From positions 1-52,358 of the forward strand of contig DASWIC010000008.1 in the NCBI GenBank assembly GCA_036397875.1: a stretch of DNA of 52,358 bases, written 5' to 3'. The DNA comes from SG8-41 sp036397875. GTDB lineage: Bacteria; Pseudomonadota; Gammaproteobacteria; Burkholderiales; SG8-41. Below, piece after piece: positions 43,832-50,911 of this stretch (position 1 is the stretch's first letter; every line of letters starts with the position of its first letter). The position numbers and the translations under genes were made by a program. The notes under the pieces are model-generated. The model was not told the DNA's origin and made no database searches. It was given only the letters and a program-made list of their open reading frames with translations.

Positions 43832-44863
43832 ATGAAGGCCATGGTTCTAAACGGACCGAACACGCCCTTCGTGCTGACCGAGGTCCCCGATCCTGTTCCC
43901 GGGCCGGGAGAGGCGGTCGCGCGCGTGCTGGCGTGCGGATCCGGCCTCACGATCCAGCACCTCAAGGCGGGGCGCATCGCCGCTGAGTTTCCCCGCATCA
44001 TCGGCCACGAGATCACCGGCGAGATCGTGGCGGTCGGCGCCGGCGTGAAAGGGCTCGCGACCGGCGACGCCGTCACGGCGTACTATTACCTGAATTGCGG
44101 CCATTGCCGCTGGTGCCGCGCCAGCCTGGAGCCGCTGTGCGAAAACTCGGGCGGCAACGTCGGGCGCACCTGCGACGGCGGCTACGCGCAGTACATCAAG
44201 CTTCCCGCGCATATCTTCATCCGGCTGCCCGCGGGCCTCGACTACCAGGCGCACCCGGCCGAGATCGGCGTCATCGCGGATGCGCTCGCCACTCCGTACA
44301 AGGTACTCAAGCGCGCCCGGGTGAGGGAAGGCGAGACCGTCGCGGTATTCGGCGCAGGGGGTGGGGTCGGCATCCACCAGCTCATGCTGGCGAAATGGGC
44401 GCAGGCGCGGGTGATCGCCGTGGACATTGCCGCGGACAAGTTCGATGCCTGCCGCAAGGCCGGCGCCGACGAGGTGGTGGATGCCTCGGGGGGAAATGTC
44501 GCGCAAGCGCTCCTCGAACTTACCCGGGGGGAAGGGGTGGACGTCGCCATCGATTATGTCTCCAGCACCTCAACGCTCGAGGCGGGCTCGAAGGCGCTCG
44601 GGCGGCGCGGTCGGCTCGTGATACTCGGGGGAGCGGCGCAGCGCTTCGAAGTCCCCTCCCGCGAGCTGCTGCTCAAGGAGCAGGACATCCTGGGAAGCCG
44701 TTACGTCACGCGCAGTGAGATCCTCGAGACCCTCGACCTGGTCGCGCGGGGAGAGGTCTGGCCGCTCGTCACCGAGATCCGCCCGCTGGAGGAGGCGGAG
44801 GCGCTGCACGAAAGGCTGGAACGCGGGACGGTCACGGGACGGGCGGCGTTGTTGATCACATAG
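43832..44863 (+). CDS. Zinc-binding alcohol dehydrogenase (MDR superfamily)
   Basis: 343 aa cytosolic NAD(P)-dependent dehydrogenase. The catalytic zinc site is Cys in VLACGSGLT with His-Glu in IIGHEITGEI. The structural zinc lobe has four Cys in NCGHCRWCRASLEPLC. The Rossmann motif is AVFGAGGGVGIHQLMLAKWA, and the acidic residue in VIAVDIAADKF favours NAD. No ribosome site is obvious because a REP element lies directly upstream; it may be read on the acyl-CoA dehydrogenase transcript. It is the last core gene before the cassette array. Confidence 0.88.
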   Translation: MKAMVLNGPNTPFVLTEVPDPVPGPGEAVARVLACGSGLTIQHLKAGRIAAEFPRIIGHEITGEIVAVGAGVKGLATGDAVTAYYYLNCGHCRWCRASLEPLCENSGGNVGRTCDGGYAQYIKLPAHIFIRLPAGLDYQAHPAEIGVIADALATPYKVLKRARVREGETVAVFGAGGGVGIHQLMLAKWAQARVIAVDIAADKFDACRKAGADEVVDASGGNVAQALLELTRGEGVDVAIDYVSSTSTLEAGSKALGRRGRLVILGGAAQRFEVPSRELLLKEQDILGSRYVTRSEILETLDLVARGEVWPLVTEIRPLEEAEALHERLERGTVTGRAALLIT

Positions 44864-44898
44864 GGGCTATGCGCCCGCCGGCAGACGGTCCGGTGCAT

Positions 44899-45255
44899 TC
44901 AAGACACCAATACCAGCGCGAGCGCTATCGCGCCAGGAAGCGCTTGAATCCAGAGTATCTTGCGGTTGGCGGAAAGTGCCCCGAAGGCTCCGGCAATGAC
45001 GACGCAACTCAGGAAAAAGATCTTGATCGGAGTCCCGGTCTCACCAAGGCCAAGCCCCCATACCAGCCCCGCCACCAGAAAGCCGTTGTACAAACCCTGG
45101 TTCGCGGCAAGAGCTTTCGAGGCCTTCGCGAACTCGGGCGTAATCCCGAATGTGCGCAGGCCCAACGGCTTATCCCAAAGAAACATTTCCAGGATCAGGA
45201 AGTACAGATGCAATAGCGCCACCAGCGCAACTGCAACATTGGCAACCGTCGTCAT
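44899..45255 (-). CDS. DUF1304 family membrane protein (distal cassette)
   Basis: 118 aa with four hydrophobic helices; DUF1304 signatures LHLYFLILEMFLWDKP and ASKALAANQGLYNGFLVAGLVWGL. Function unknown; relatives are frequent in integron cassettes. Its start lies 17 nt to the left of an attC site, in cassette polarity, but no attC follows its stop, so it is either the last cassette with a lost attC or a resident gene captured at the array end. Confidence 0.85.
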   Translation of the reverse strand: MTTVANVAVALVALLHLYFLILEMFLWDKPLGLRTFGITPEFAKASKALAANQGLYNGFLVAGLVWGLGLGETGTPIKIFFLSCVVIAGAFGALSANRKILWIQALPGAIALALVLVS

Positions 45256-45272
45256 GGCGCTGGCGCTCAGAC

Positions 45273-45345
45273 TGCTAACGCCACATTTCAGCCGCGGAGT
45301 CTCATGATCACATCGGCCGCCGTCGGCTGCAAATGTTTGTTAGAC
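45273..45345 (-). other. attC site 1 (after the pyridoxamine-oxidase-like cassette)
   Basis: 73 bp. Core sites TGCTAAC and GTTAGAC on the + strand, with inner complementary boxes (ACATTTCAGCCG / CGGCTGCAAATGT). Confidence 0.75.
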
Positions 45346-45361
45346 GGCGCCCTCGCAGGCA

Positions 45362-45841
45362 TCACTCACCCGTGGGCGGGGTGGAGTCGCCGCGCTCGAT
45401 CGAGCGCCAGTAATCTTGCCAGCGACCGCGAACCTCCTCTTCGGTTGCACCGGAGTCGTAGGCTGGCGAGATGAGGGGCTGCGCTCGCTCGACTTGGATC
45501 ACGACGATGTGCTTGATGGGACTAGATATACCGCGCTTCCGAAAGAACGCGAGGATTTCGTCGAAAAGCGCGCCGTCGCCGAGGACACGGGCGATGCCCT
45601 TGAACCGGTACCCCTTGCGGAGAAGGGGATCGACGACGTTGATCTCGACCGCAGGATTGTGCCGAATGTTGGAGACGGAGCCGGGAGAGCGGATATCGGC
45701 GAAAACGAGATGATCGTCATCCCATACGGCGGTCGTGCCCTTGGGAGAAAGGTTCGGCGTTCCGTCTGAGCAGACGGTCGCGACGAAGCCAAGTTTCTGA
45801 CGCTCGACCAGGCGCTTCATCTCAGAGTTGAGCACGCTCAT
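45362..45841 (-). CDS. Pyridoxamine 5'-phosphate oxidase-like flavin-binding protein
   Basis: 159 aa, single split-barrel domain: LGFVATVCSDGTPNLSPKGTTAVWDDDHLVFADIRSPGSVSNI and AVEINVVDPLLRKGYRFKGIARVL. Members bind FMN, F420 or haem, and this subgroup is mostly uncharacterised; true PdxH residues are not all present, so B6 synthesis is not claimed. The start at 45841 is chosen by family fit; the frame upstream runs into attC. Followed by attC site 1, it makes a complete cassette. Confidence 0.82.
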   Translation of the reverse strand: MSVLNSEMKRLVERQKLGFVATVCSDGTPNLSPKGTTAVWDDDHLVFADIRSPGSVSNIRHNPAVEINVVDPLLRKGYRFKGIARVLGDGALFDEILAFFRKRGISSPIKHIVVIQVERAQPLISPAYDSGATEEEVRGRWQDYWRSIERGDSTPPTGE

Positions 45842-45871
45842 GCCACGATGCTCCTGGTTCTCGCGGGCGCC

Positions 45872-45958
45872 GTCTAACGTTGCAATTGAGCGGCGCGCGC
45901 CAGCGAGAGCAGCCACAGCCGCGCTGACATAGCGTCCGTCTCGAATTGCCTGTTAGGC
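45872..45958 (-). other. attC site 2 (after the PsiE-like cassette)
   Basis: 87 bp between GTCTAAC and GTTAGGC, with TTGCAATTGAG / CTCGAATTGCC inner pairing and a central hairpin. 138 non-coding bases lie between it and the psiE-like stop; nothing else was seen there. Confidence 0.8.
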
Positions 45959-46096
45959 TCGGGCGTTTCCACGAAGTGATGCATCTTTGAAGTCGCAATG
46001 GCCTTCGCCGAACGGCGATCGCAGGCAGCATTAGCTGCAATCGAAGTCCGCGACAGCGGACCAACTGGCGGTGCCGGACGCCCCATCCGCGGCTTA

Positions 46097-46540
46097 CTAT
46101 GTAACACGGCTCTCGTCCTTCTGGACAGGCGGAAACTTGGAAGAGCCGTATCGAAAGACCAGGGAGGCAACCGCCAGCAGCACAATTCCTGCGGACACGA
46201 AAACAATTCCGACATCGGATTCGTGATGGACGACCAAAATTCTCACGAGGGCCGTGACCCCGACGTAGACGAGAAAACGAGTCGGCATGTGGTTCGTCTT
46301 GAAGTAGATACCAACCATAGCCCCGAGTTCGAGGTAGATGAAAAGAAGGAGAATGTCGGGGATGGCAGCATGTCCTTTCGCAGCCATCTCGAGAAACGCG
46401 TACACCGCTGACCAAACAATCGTCGCTCCGATGGCAAACAACGCAAGTAGATGGAAGAAATCCACTAACAAGTTGCCAATGGCGTCCGCAATATTCTTCG
46501 CCTTCTTGTCGAACGTATAGATTTTGTCGAGTTGTTCCAT
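46097..46540 (-). CDS. PsiE-family phosphate-starvation-inducible membrane protein
   Basis: 147 aa with four helices. It contains the PsiE pattern FFHLLALFAIGATIVWSAVYAFLEM and LELGAMVGIYFKTNHMPTRFLVYVGVTALVRILVV. Function is not known beyond induction under phosphate starvation in E. coli. The start at 46540 has GGAGAAACAC upstream; further upstream codons are an Arg/Cys-rich read-through of non-coding sequence. It forms a complete cassette with attC site 2; about 120 bases upstream may hold its own promoter. Confidence 0.83.
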   Translation of the reverse strand: MEQLDKIYTFDKKAKNIADAIGNLLVDFFHLLALFAIGATIVWSAVYAFLEMAAKGHAAIPDILLLFIYLELGAMVGIYFKTNHMPTRFLVYVGVTALVRILVVHHESDVGIVFVSAGIVLLAVASLVFRYGSSKFPPVQKDESRVT

Positions 46541-46661
46541 GTGTTTCTCCTTCTCATCGTGACGGTATGTATCCACGGAGGCACATCGGCGGCACCTCAC
46601 ACGACGACACAAGCACATCGAGAACGGTGATCGAAGCGCGTGGCTATTTCGCGACCATAAA

Positions 46662-46722
46662 GCCTAACGTCCCGGTTAAGCGGCGCGCTTTGTGCGCGTC
46701 CGTCTTGAACCGGTGGTTAGAT
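46662..46722 (-). other. attC site 3 (after the first BrnT/BrnA cassette)
   Basis: 61 bp between GCCTAAC and GTTAGAT. On the minus strand the inner boxes GGTTCAAG and GCTTAACC match the classical aadA-type attC layout, which fixes the orientation. The BrnA frame ends inside it. Confidence 0.88.
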
Positions 46723-46972
46723 CTTTCTCCACTGACTTGCGCAAGACTTCGTTGATTCGAGTTTGGTACCCGGGGCCTTGCTCTCGAAAGAAGGCGACTA
46801 CGTCCGCGTCAAGGCGAATGGCGGTAAGGACCTTTGTCGGAGCCTTCTGTGGCCCACGTCCCCGCTTAAGCACAGGCGGCCCAAGCATTTCCTCGGACCA
46901 AGGCGGGTTATCAGCGTCAACCCGCTTACTTGAAGTAGTTTTTGGCGACTTTAAGGTAATAGCGCGTTTCAT
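46676..46972 (-). CDS. brnA: BrnA-family antitoxin
   Basis: 98 aa ribbon-helix-helix antitoxin of a type II pair; neutralises BrnT and represses the operon. The conserved C-terminal block is KVLTAIRLDADVVAFFREQGPGYQTRINEVLRKSV. Its first 47 bases overlap the end of brnT. The last residues, LTTGSRRTRTKRAA, are encoded by attC site 3: the frame enters at the first core site (TCTAACC gives L-T-T) and stops at the TAA of the GCTTAAC box. Confidence 0.88.
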   Translation of the reverse strand: MKRAITLKSPKTTSSKRVDADNPPWSEEMLGPPVLKRGRGPQKAPTKVLTAIRLDADVVAFFREQGPGYQTRINEVLRKSVEKDLTTGSRRTRTKRAA

Positions 46973-47213
46973 ATTTCTCCGCTCGTCGTAATGAAATGAT
47001 ATGTGGGCCTGCGCGGCGCTCGGTGTAGACCATTACGACAACCTCGCCCTTGAGCAATCCAAAAGCCACCAGCCGCTTCTCGCCGTAAGCGCGGCGGATG
47101 TCCTCGCGGGTGATTGTGAAGTTGTCCCAGATTTCCTCGCACCCTTCGAAGTCGAGGCCGTGATCCTTGAGATTTCGTCGGCGCTTGGCTTCGTCCCAGG
47201 TAGCCACTAGCAC
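46926..47213 (-). CDS. brnT: BrnT-family toxin (RelE-like RNase)
   Basis: 95 aa. BrnT fold: TWDEAKRRRNLKDHGLDFEGCEEIWDN, then a strand with GEKRLVAFGLLKGEVVVMVYTERRAG and the basic ISLRRAEKYETRYYLK, which carries the residues needed for RNase activity. BrnT blocks translation by mRNA cleavage. The start is GTG at 47213; a second GTG lies at 47207. A perfect palindrome abuts the GTG, so the mRNA may be leaderless or the start may be further in. Toxin before antitoxin is the normal brnTA order. Confidence 0.87.
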   Translation of the reverse strand: MLVATWDEAKRRRNLKDHGLDFEGCEEIWDNFTITREDIRRAYGEKRLVAFGLLKGEVVVMVYTERRAGPHIISLRRAEKYETRYYLKVAKNYFK

Positions 47214-47227
47214 ATTGTATATACAAT
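47214..47227 (-). promoter_or_regulatory. Perfect palindrome ATTGTATATACAAT, likely BrnA operator
   Basis: 14 bp with exact dyad symmetry immediately upstream of the brnT GTG. It contains TATA-rich sequence that could be the -10. RHH antitoxins usually bind such palindromes in their own promoter. Confidence 0.6.
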
Positions 47228-47259
47228 ATGCTCAGGACGCAAGCGCTGGGTGGAGAGAG

Positions 47260-47324
47260 ATCTAACGTGCCACGCTAACCGGCGGCGCGCTTTCGCGACG
47301 TCCGCGTTGAGCGTGTGGTTAGAC
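47260..47324 (-). other. attC site 4 (after the second BrnT cassette)
   Basis: 65 bp between ATCTAAC and GTTAGAC. The antitoxin frame ends inside it. Confidence 0.85.
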
Positions 47325-47541
47325 CTCGCTTCTCGGACCTGAGATATGTGCGCAATGCTTCGTTGACTGATGCGGAGTTCTTGAACCGTTTCGCAATATC
47401 GGGTTCCAGAACGACAACGTTGGAACCTTCAAGGTAACGCTTGTGATATTTACCCCGGACCGCACCCGAAAAGTCGTACTCGGGTCGCATCTCCGGTTCG
47501 GAAGCCTTCAAGGGTTTACGACTCGTATGTCTTTCGCTCAT
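47275..47541 (-). CDS. Antitoxin of the second BrnT-type pair
   Basis: 88 aa. Core PEYDFSGAVRGKYHKRYLEGSNVVVLEPDIAKRFKNSASVNEALRTYL is typical of antitoxins that accompany BrnT-like toxins and differ from BrnA proper. The start at 47541 overlaps the toxin end by 26 nt. The C-terminal LTTRSTRTSRKRAAG is encoded within attC site 4 and looks very like the tail of the other antitoxin, because both read the same attC elements. Confidence 0.83.
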   Translation of the reverse strand: MSERHTSRKPLKASEPEMRPEYDFSGAVRGKYHKRYLEGSNVVVLEPDIAKRFKNSASVNEALRTYLRSEKRGLTTRSTRTSRKRAAG

Positions 47542-47785
47542 GGGAAGTCGCCTCGCGGGCGCTGAAAATACGGACAGTATCGCCTTCCTCGGTATGCGAT
47601 ACAACGATCAGGCGATCGTTTGAAGAGTAACCCATTGTCACAAATCGAACTTCGCCCTCGGAATGATCGGGATCAGGAATTGATGCAGCCAGGGGATCGC
47701 CAAACACAGTGCTTGCCTCCGCGAAGGACACGCCGTGCTTCCCCAAGTTGGCGCGATCCTTTCTCGCATCCCATTCGAACTTCAT
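47516..47785 (-). CDS. brnT: BrnT-family toxin, second copy
   Basis: 89 aa. It begins MKFEWDARKDRANLGKHGVSFAEASTVFGDP, the standard BrnT N terminus, and continues EVRFVTMGYSSNDRLIVVSHTEEGDTVRIFSAREATSHERKTYE, with the Arg/Glu/His set of the RelE-like active site. It starts 28 nt from attC site 5. This is a complete cassette with its antitoxin. Confidence 0.9.
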   Translation of the reverse strand: MKFEWDARKDRANLGKHGVSFAEASTVFGDPLAASIPDPDHSEGEVRFVTMGYSSNDRLIVVSHTEEGDTVRIFSAREATSHERKTYES

Positions 47786-47813
47786 CGGCTACTTGAGGTG
47801 GCCCTTTGGCGAG

Positions 47814-47870
47814 GTCTAACGTCCCGCATGACCCGCTGCGAAGCAGTCGGTATCGATGCGGTGGTTAGGG
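47814..47870 (-). other. attC site 5 (belongs to the lipoprotein cassette, separated from it by IS481)
   Basis: 57 bp between GTCTAAC and GTTAGGG; the outer base of the second core deviates from GTTRRRY. An IS481-family element begins about 7 nt further on. Confidence 0.75.
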
Positions 47871-47877
47871 TACGGTC

Positions 47878-49173
47878 TGGACACATAGGTAACAGTATAG
47901 TCGGGGGACATAGGTAACAGTTTGCACACATGATCGGGCACCGAAGGAGGTGCCCATGCCGTGGAGTCAAACGTCGCCTATGGACCAGAGAACGCAATTC
48001 ATCGCAGATTTCCTGCGCGAGGTACTGAGCGTCACCGAGCTGTGCGATCTGTATGGCATATCGCGCAAGACGGCCTACAAGTGGATTGAGCGCTATCTTC
48101 GGCAGGGGCCGGCGGGGCTCGAAGAGCGATCGCGACGGCCGCGGCTCTCTCCGAATCGCACGCCCGATGAAGTGACTCAGGCGCTACTGGAGGCGCGCCG
48201 CCGCCACCCCTCCTGGGGCGGCAAGAAGCTGCTGACATTGGTGCACAAGCGCCATTCGAGCTGGGATCTGCCGCATCGATCCACCGTCTGCGACATCCTG
48301 AGCCGCCACGGTATGGTGCCCAAGAAGCGCGCCCGCCGGCGCATCGGGCATCCGGGCAAACCCACGAGCCTGATTCTCGCTCCCAATGACCTGTGGAGCG
48401 CGGACTTCAAAGGCCAGTTCAAGACGGGCAATGGCCGCTACTGCTACCCCCTGACCGTCACCGACAGCTACAGCCGATATCTCTTGGGGTGCCAGGGGCT
48501 CAATTCGACAGCGGTCGAGGAAGCCAAGCCCGTGTTCACTCGATTGTTCAGAGAATACGGGCTGCCCCAGCGTATCCGCACCGATAACGGCGTGCCCTTT
48601 GCCACCAGCACCCTGGCGAGGCTGTCCAGGCTCTCGGCCTGGTGGGTGCGCTTGGGGATCCTGCCCGAGTTCATCGAGCCCGGCAAGCCTCAGCAAAACG
48701 GCCGCCACGAGCGCATGCACCGCACGCTCAAGGCCGAGACCACCCGCCCGGCGGCGGGCAGCCTCCCCGCACAACAGCGCAAGTTCAACGTGTTCATCGA
48801 CGAATTCAACAATGAGCGCCCGCATGAGGCACTCGACCAGCAAACCCCGGCCGCGTGCTACCGGCCTTCCACACGCGAGATGCCCGAGAGGATCCCGCCC
48901 TTCGTATACCCGGATCGTTTCGAGGTGCGCTACGTCAGCGGCAACGGCGGCATCCGGTGGAACCGCGATTGGGTGAACGTGTCCACCGTGTGTATCGGCG
49001 AATACGTCGGATTGGAGGAAATCGACAACGGCCTGTGGAATGTCTACTTCGGACCGCTGAAGCTGGGTCGCCTCAACGAGCGGCACATGCGCATCGAGGA
49101 TCAATATGGGAAACTGAGACGCAAAACTGTGTAACCCATGTCCCCCGACGTTTTGGTTACCTATCTCCCCGGC
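47878..49173. mobile_element. IS481-family insertion sequence
   Basis: About 1.3 kb. The ends are inverted: left GGACACATAGGTAAC (47879-47893) and GTCGGGGGACATAGGTAACA (47900-47919); right, on the opposite strand, GGGGAGATAGGTAAC and GTCGGGGGACATGGGTTACA. A candidate 5-bp target duplication CGGTC lies at 47873-47877 and 49174-49178. Boundaries are accurate to a few bases only. The transposase frame is intact, so the element may still be active. Confidence 0.85.
47956..49134 (+). CDS. IS481-family transposase (DDE)
   Basis: 392 aa. N-terminal helix-turn-helix (REVLSVTELCDLYGISRKTAYKWIERY), then an rve integrase core with the DDE triad Asp150 (LWSADFKGQF), Asp210 (RIRTDNGVPF) and Glu252 (NGRHERMHRTLK). 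The start at 47956 (MPWSQ) has AAGGAGG at good spacing; GTG 47950 is in frame but worse placed. Opposite strand to the cassette genes. No stop or frameshift. Confidence 0.93.
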   Translation: MPWSQTSPMDQRTQFIADFLREVLSVTELCDLYGISRKTAYKWIERYLRQGPAGLEERSRRPRLSPNRTPDEVTQALLEARRRHPSWGGKKLLTLVHKRHSSWDLPHRSTVCDILSRHGMVPKKRARRRIGHPGKPTSLILAPNDLWSADFKGQFKTGNGRYCYPLTVTDSYSRYLLGCQGLNSTAVEEAKPVFTRLFREYGLPQRIRTDNGVPFATSTLARLSRLSAWWVRLGILPEFIEPGKPQQNGRHERMHRTLKAETTRPAAGSLPAQQRKFNVFIDEFNNERPHEALDQQTPAACYRPSTREMPERIPPFVYPDRFEVRYVSGNGGIRWNRDWVNVSTVCIGEYVGLEEIDNGLWNVYFGPLKLGRLNERHMRIEDQYGKLRRKTV

Positions 49174-49182
49174 CGGTCATAG

Positions 49183-49791
49183 CTACAAGGGGCCACATTG
49201 CCTATTCCTGCGTCGAGCTTCCACGGAGATCTGCTGACGCTCGGTAGAGTAAGCGAAGACCTCTATATTTGCGATCGAATGCACCGCGCCGTAGGGCAGG
49301 TAGTTTCTCGGGAACTCTACGCATCCAATGCCTCGGCGATGGACATCGCGTTGGAGCAATTCGCTCTGCCCCCGATCCGCATCAAGGAAGTAGAGATCTG
49401 CCACGACGACGCTATCCTTTGTCCGGAGCGACTTACCCTGCTCAGCGCCAGGTTCGTCGAAGAAAAGCAATCGCTTTCCGTCATCAGATATGGCGTATGC
49501 CATCTGCCGTGGACCATAGTCGGAACGATCGTACCAGCGAACCTTGAGGACGCCGATCATCTGCTTCGTGGTCGTCGAGGCCCCAAGGAAGTAGAACCGC
49601 ATCAAATAATCACTGACGTCAACTGAGAAGTAGTCGGAGAGTCTGTGATGGCCTGGTTGAGTGCCATAGAACTTCTCTGGTTCCTTTGCACCGTATTCGG
49701 CGTATCGGTACGTTGTGCATCCCATCAGGCCAGCGATAGCAGCGCAAAGTACAAGGACGCAGCGTGCGGTGCCTGGTGTCAGGGCGAACAT
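49183..49791 (-). CDS. Cassette-borne lipoprotein of unknown function
   Basis: 202 aa. A signal peptide ending in the lipobox LMGC (Cys about residue 24) predicts a membrane lipoprotein. The rest is a soluble beta-rich domain (LMRFYFLGASTTTKQMIGVLKVRWYD, MAYAISDDGKRLLFFDEPG); family not recognised. The stop lies 10 nt before the IS481 end, and attC site 5 is on the other side of the IS, so the element entered between gene and attC without truncating the protein. Confidence 0.72.
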   Translation of the reverse strand: MFALTPGTARCVLVLCAAIAGLMGCTTYRYAEYGAKEPEKFYGTQPGHHRLSDYFSVDVSDYLMRFYFLGASTTTKQMIGVLKVRWYDRSDYGPRQMAYAISDDGKRLLFFDEPGAEQGKSLRTKDSVVVADLYFLDADRGQSELLQRDVHRRGIGCVEFPRNYLPYGAVHSIANIEVFAYSTERQQISVEARRRNRQCGPL

Positions 49792-49799
49792 TTGACGAG

Positions 49800-49886
49800 G
49801 GCTAACGTGGAAGTGTGCGGCGGGCGTGCACGGCGCGTAGAAATGGCGCGACGCTTCCGCCCGTCCGCACCACTGTCATGTTAGAC
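49800..49886 (-). other. attC site 6 (after the TIR-like cassette)
   Basis: 87 bp between GGCTAAC and GTTAGAC, with a long imperfect stem (GTGCGGCGGGCG / CGCCCGTCCGCAC). Confidence 0.82.
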
Positions 49887-49894
49887 CGCGACAT

Positions 49895-50758
49895 CTACAG
49901 CGCGAGGTTCATGTCGACACTGAAGCCTGCGCCTCGAAGCTCCTTCGCAAGCTGTAGGCGCCAACCACCACCTTCATCTAGCGCGACATAACCGACGCCC
50001 AGATAGTCCGATGGCAGCTCAAGCGAGCCCTTGTAGAGTGCGCAGACGTGCCTTCGGCCAAGCTTTCCCACGAAGAAGCCCAATTCGAGAACGACGTTCT
50101 GTCTGGCGCGCGGTTGAAGCTTGTCGGGCGAAGAAGTCTTGACCCCTCCGACGTCGTCTGGAGTCAACAAAATTACGGCAAAATCTACGTCGGCATAGTG
50201 CTCTAGCTTCTCAACAATAGTACGGCCACCGGTCGCCTGCTCATGCAGAATTACCGCCTCAATCCCGATGCGCTCCAACAAACGGGCGACTGACTCGCGC
50301 GCGGCTTCGTCGTGCCCATGTACGACGAATACCTTGTTTGTCCGATCGCGGGCGACAGCTGTGCGACCTGGTTTCACCACTCCGACTGCGACTGGTACGA
50401 GCTCAAGGCGATCACGTACAGATTCGAGACGATGGATCTTCTCTCGGATCTCATTTTTGTGTTCCTTGACTTTCTCCGCTGGCGACTTGTCGTACATGCT
50501 GACCATCACGCCCCACCAGGAGTACTCCTCCTCGAATTTGTGCGTAGTGAATAGGCGCTTCAGCATCTCAGCGTTGTAAGAGTTCCAACGTCTGCACTCG
50601 TTCTCCGCGGCATCAAGCTGCTCAATGTTCGAAATCTGGCGAGCGAAGAGCTCCTCACCTTGGGCTATACGCTCGCCGATCTTTTGGGCAGCCTCCTCGC
50701 GTGTGACCTGAAGCTCAGGATCAGGAGTCGGCGGTTGGGGCGTCGCCTTCTTGGCCAT
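49895..50758 (-). CDS. TIR-like (CAP12/Pycsar-type, nucleotide-binding) effector protein
   Basis: 287 aa. The N-terminal half (about 15-120) is a charged helical region, probably coiled coil. The C-terminal domain (about 141-285) matches the TIR-like fold of predicted nucleotide-binding proteins: KVFVVHGHDEAARESVARLL, VILHEQATGGRTIVEKLE, VILLTPDDVGG and RARQNVVLELGFFVGKLGR with Glu225 as the likely NAD-cleaving residue. Related domains are effectors in CBASS and Pycsar phage defence, where TIR activity depletes NAD. No cyclase or cyclic-nucleotide-binding domain accompanies it, so its trigger is unknown. It forms a cassette with attC site 6. Confidence 0.82.
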   Translation of the reverse strand: MAKKATPQPPTPDPELQVTREEAAQKIGERIAQGEELFARQISNIEQLDAAENECRRWNSYNAEMLKRLFTTHKFEEEYSWWGVMVSMYDKSPAEKVKEHKNEIREKIHRLESVRDRLELVPVAVGVVKPGRTAVARDRTNKVFVVHGHDEAARESVARLLERIGIEAVILHEQATGGRTIVEKLEHYADVDFAVILLTPDDVGGVKTSSPDKLQPRARQNVVLELGFFVGKLGRRHVCALYKGSLELPSDYLGVGYVALDEGGGWRLQLAKELRGAGFSVDMNLAL

Positions 50759-50801
50759 AACAGCAGCTTCCTCGTTACGTGTCGTCGCTTAGCGTGTCGC
50801 G

Positions 50802-50809
50802 GTCTAACG
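50802..50809 (-). other. attC site 7, left part (interrupted by IS110-type element)
   Basis: GTCTAACG, the same start as the other sites, then abruptly IS sequence. The other part lies at about 52147-52233. Confidence 0.6.
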
Positions 50810-50911
50810 AATGAAAGGGACTTCCCCTACTCGAAGCGGGCCGTAGCCCGCACGGCATCGGGGTGCCAAGATTGAATATCGCATCTTCAATCTGAAACGA
50901 GAGGGGAAGTC

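Noticed and set aside
45874..46215. Minus-strand frame overlapping attC site 2 and the psiE-like gene
   Set aside because: Out of frame with the PsiE-like protein and mostly made of attC sequence.
49198..49626. + strand frame (142 codons) opposite the cassette lipoprotein
   Set aside because: The opposite frame has a signal peptide and lipobox and the cassette polarity; this one has none.
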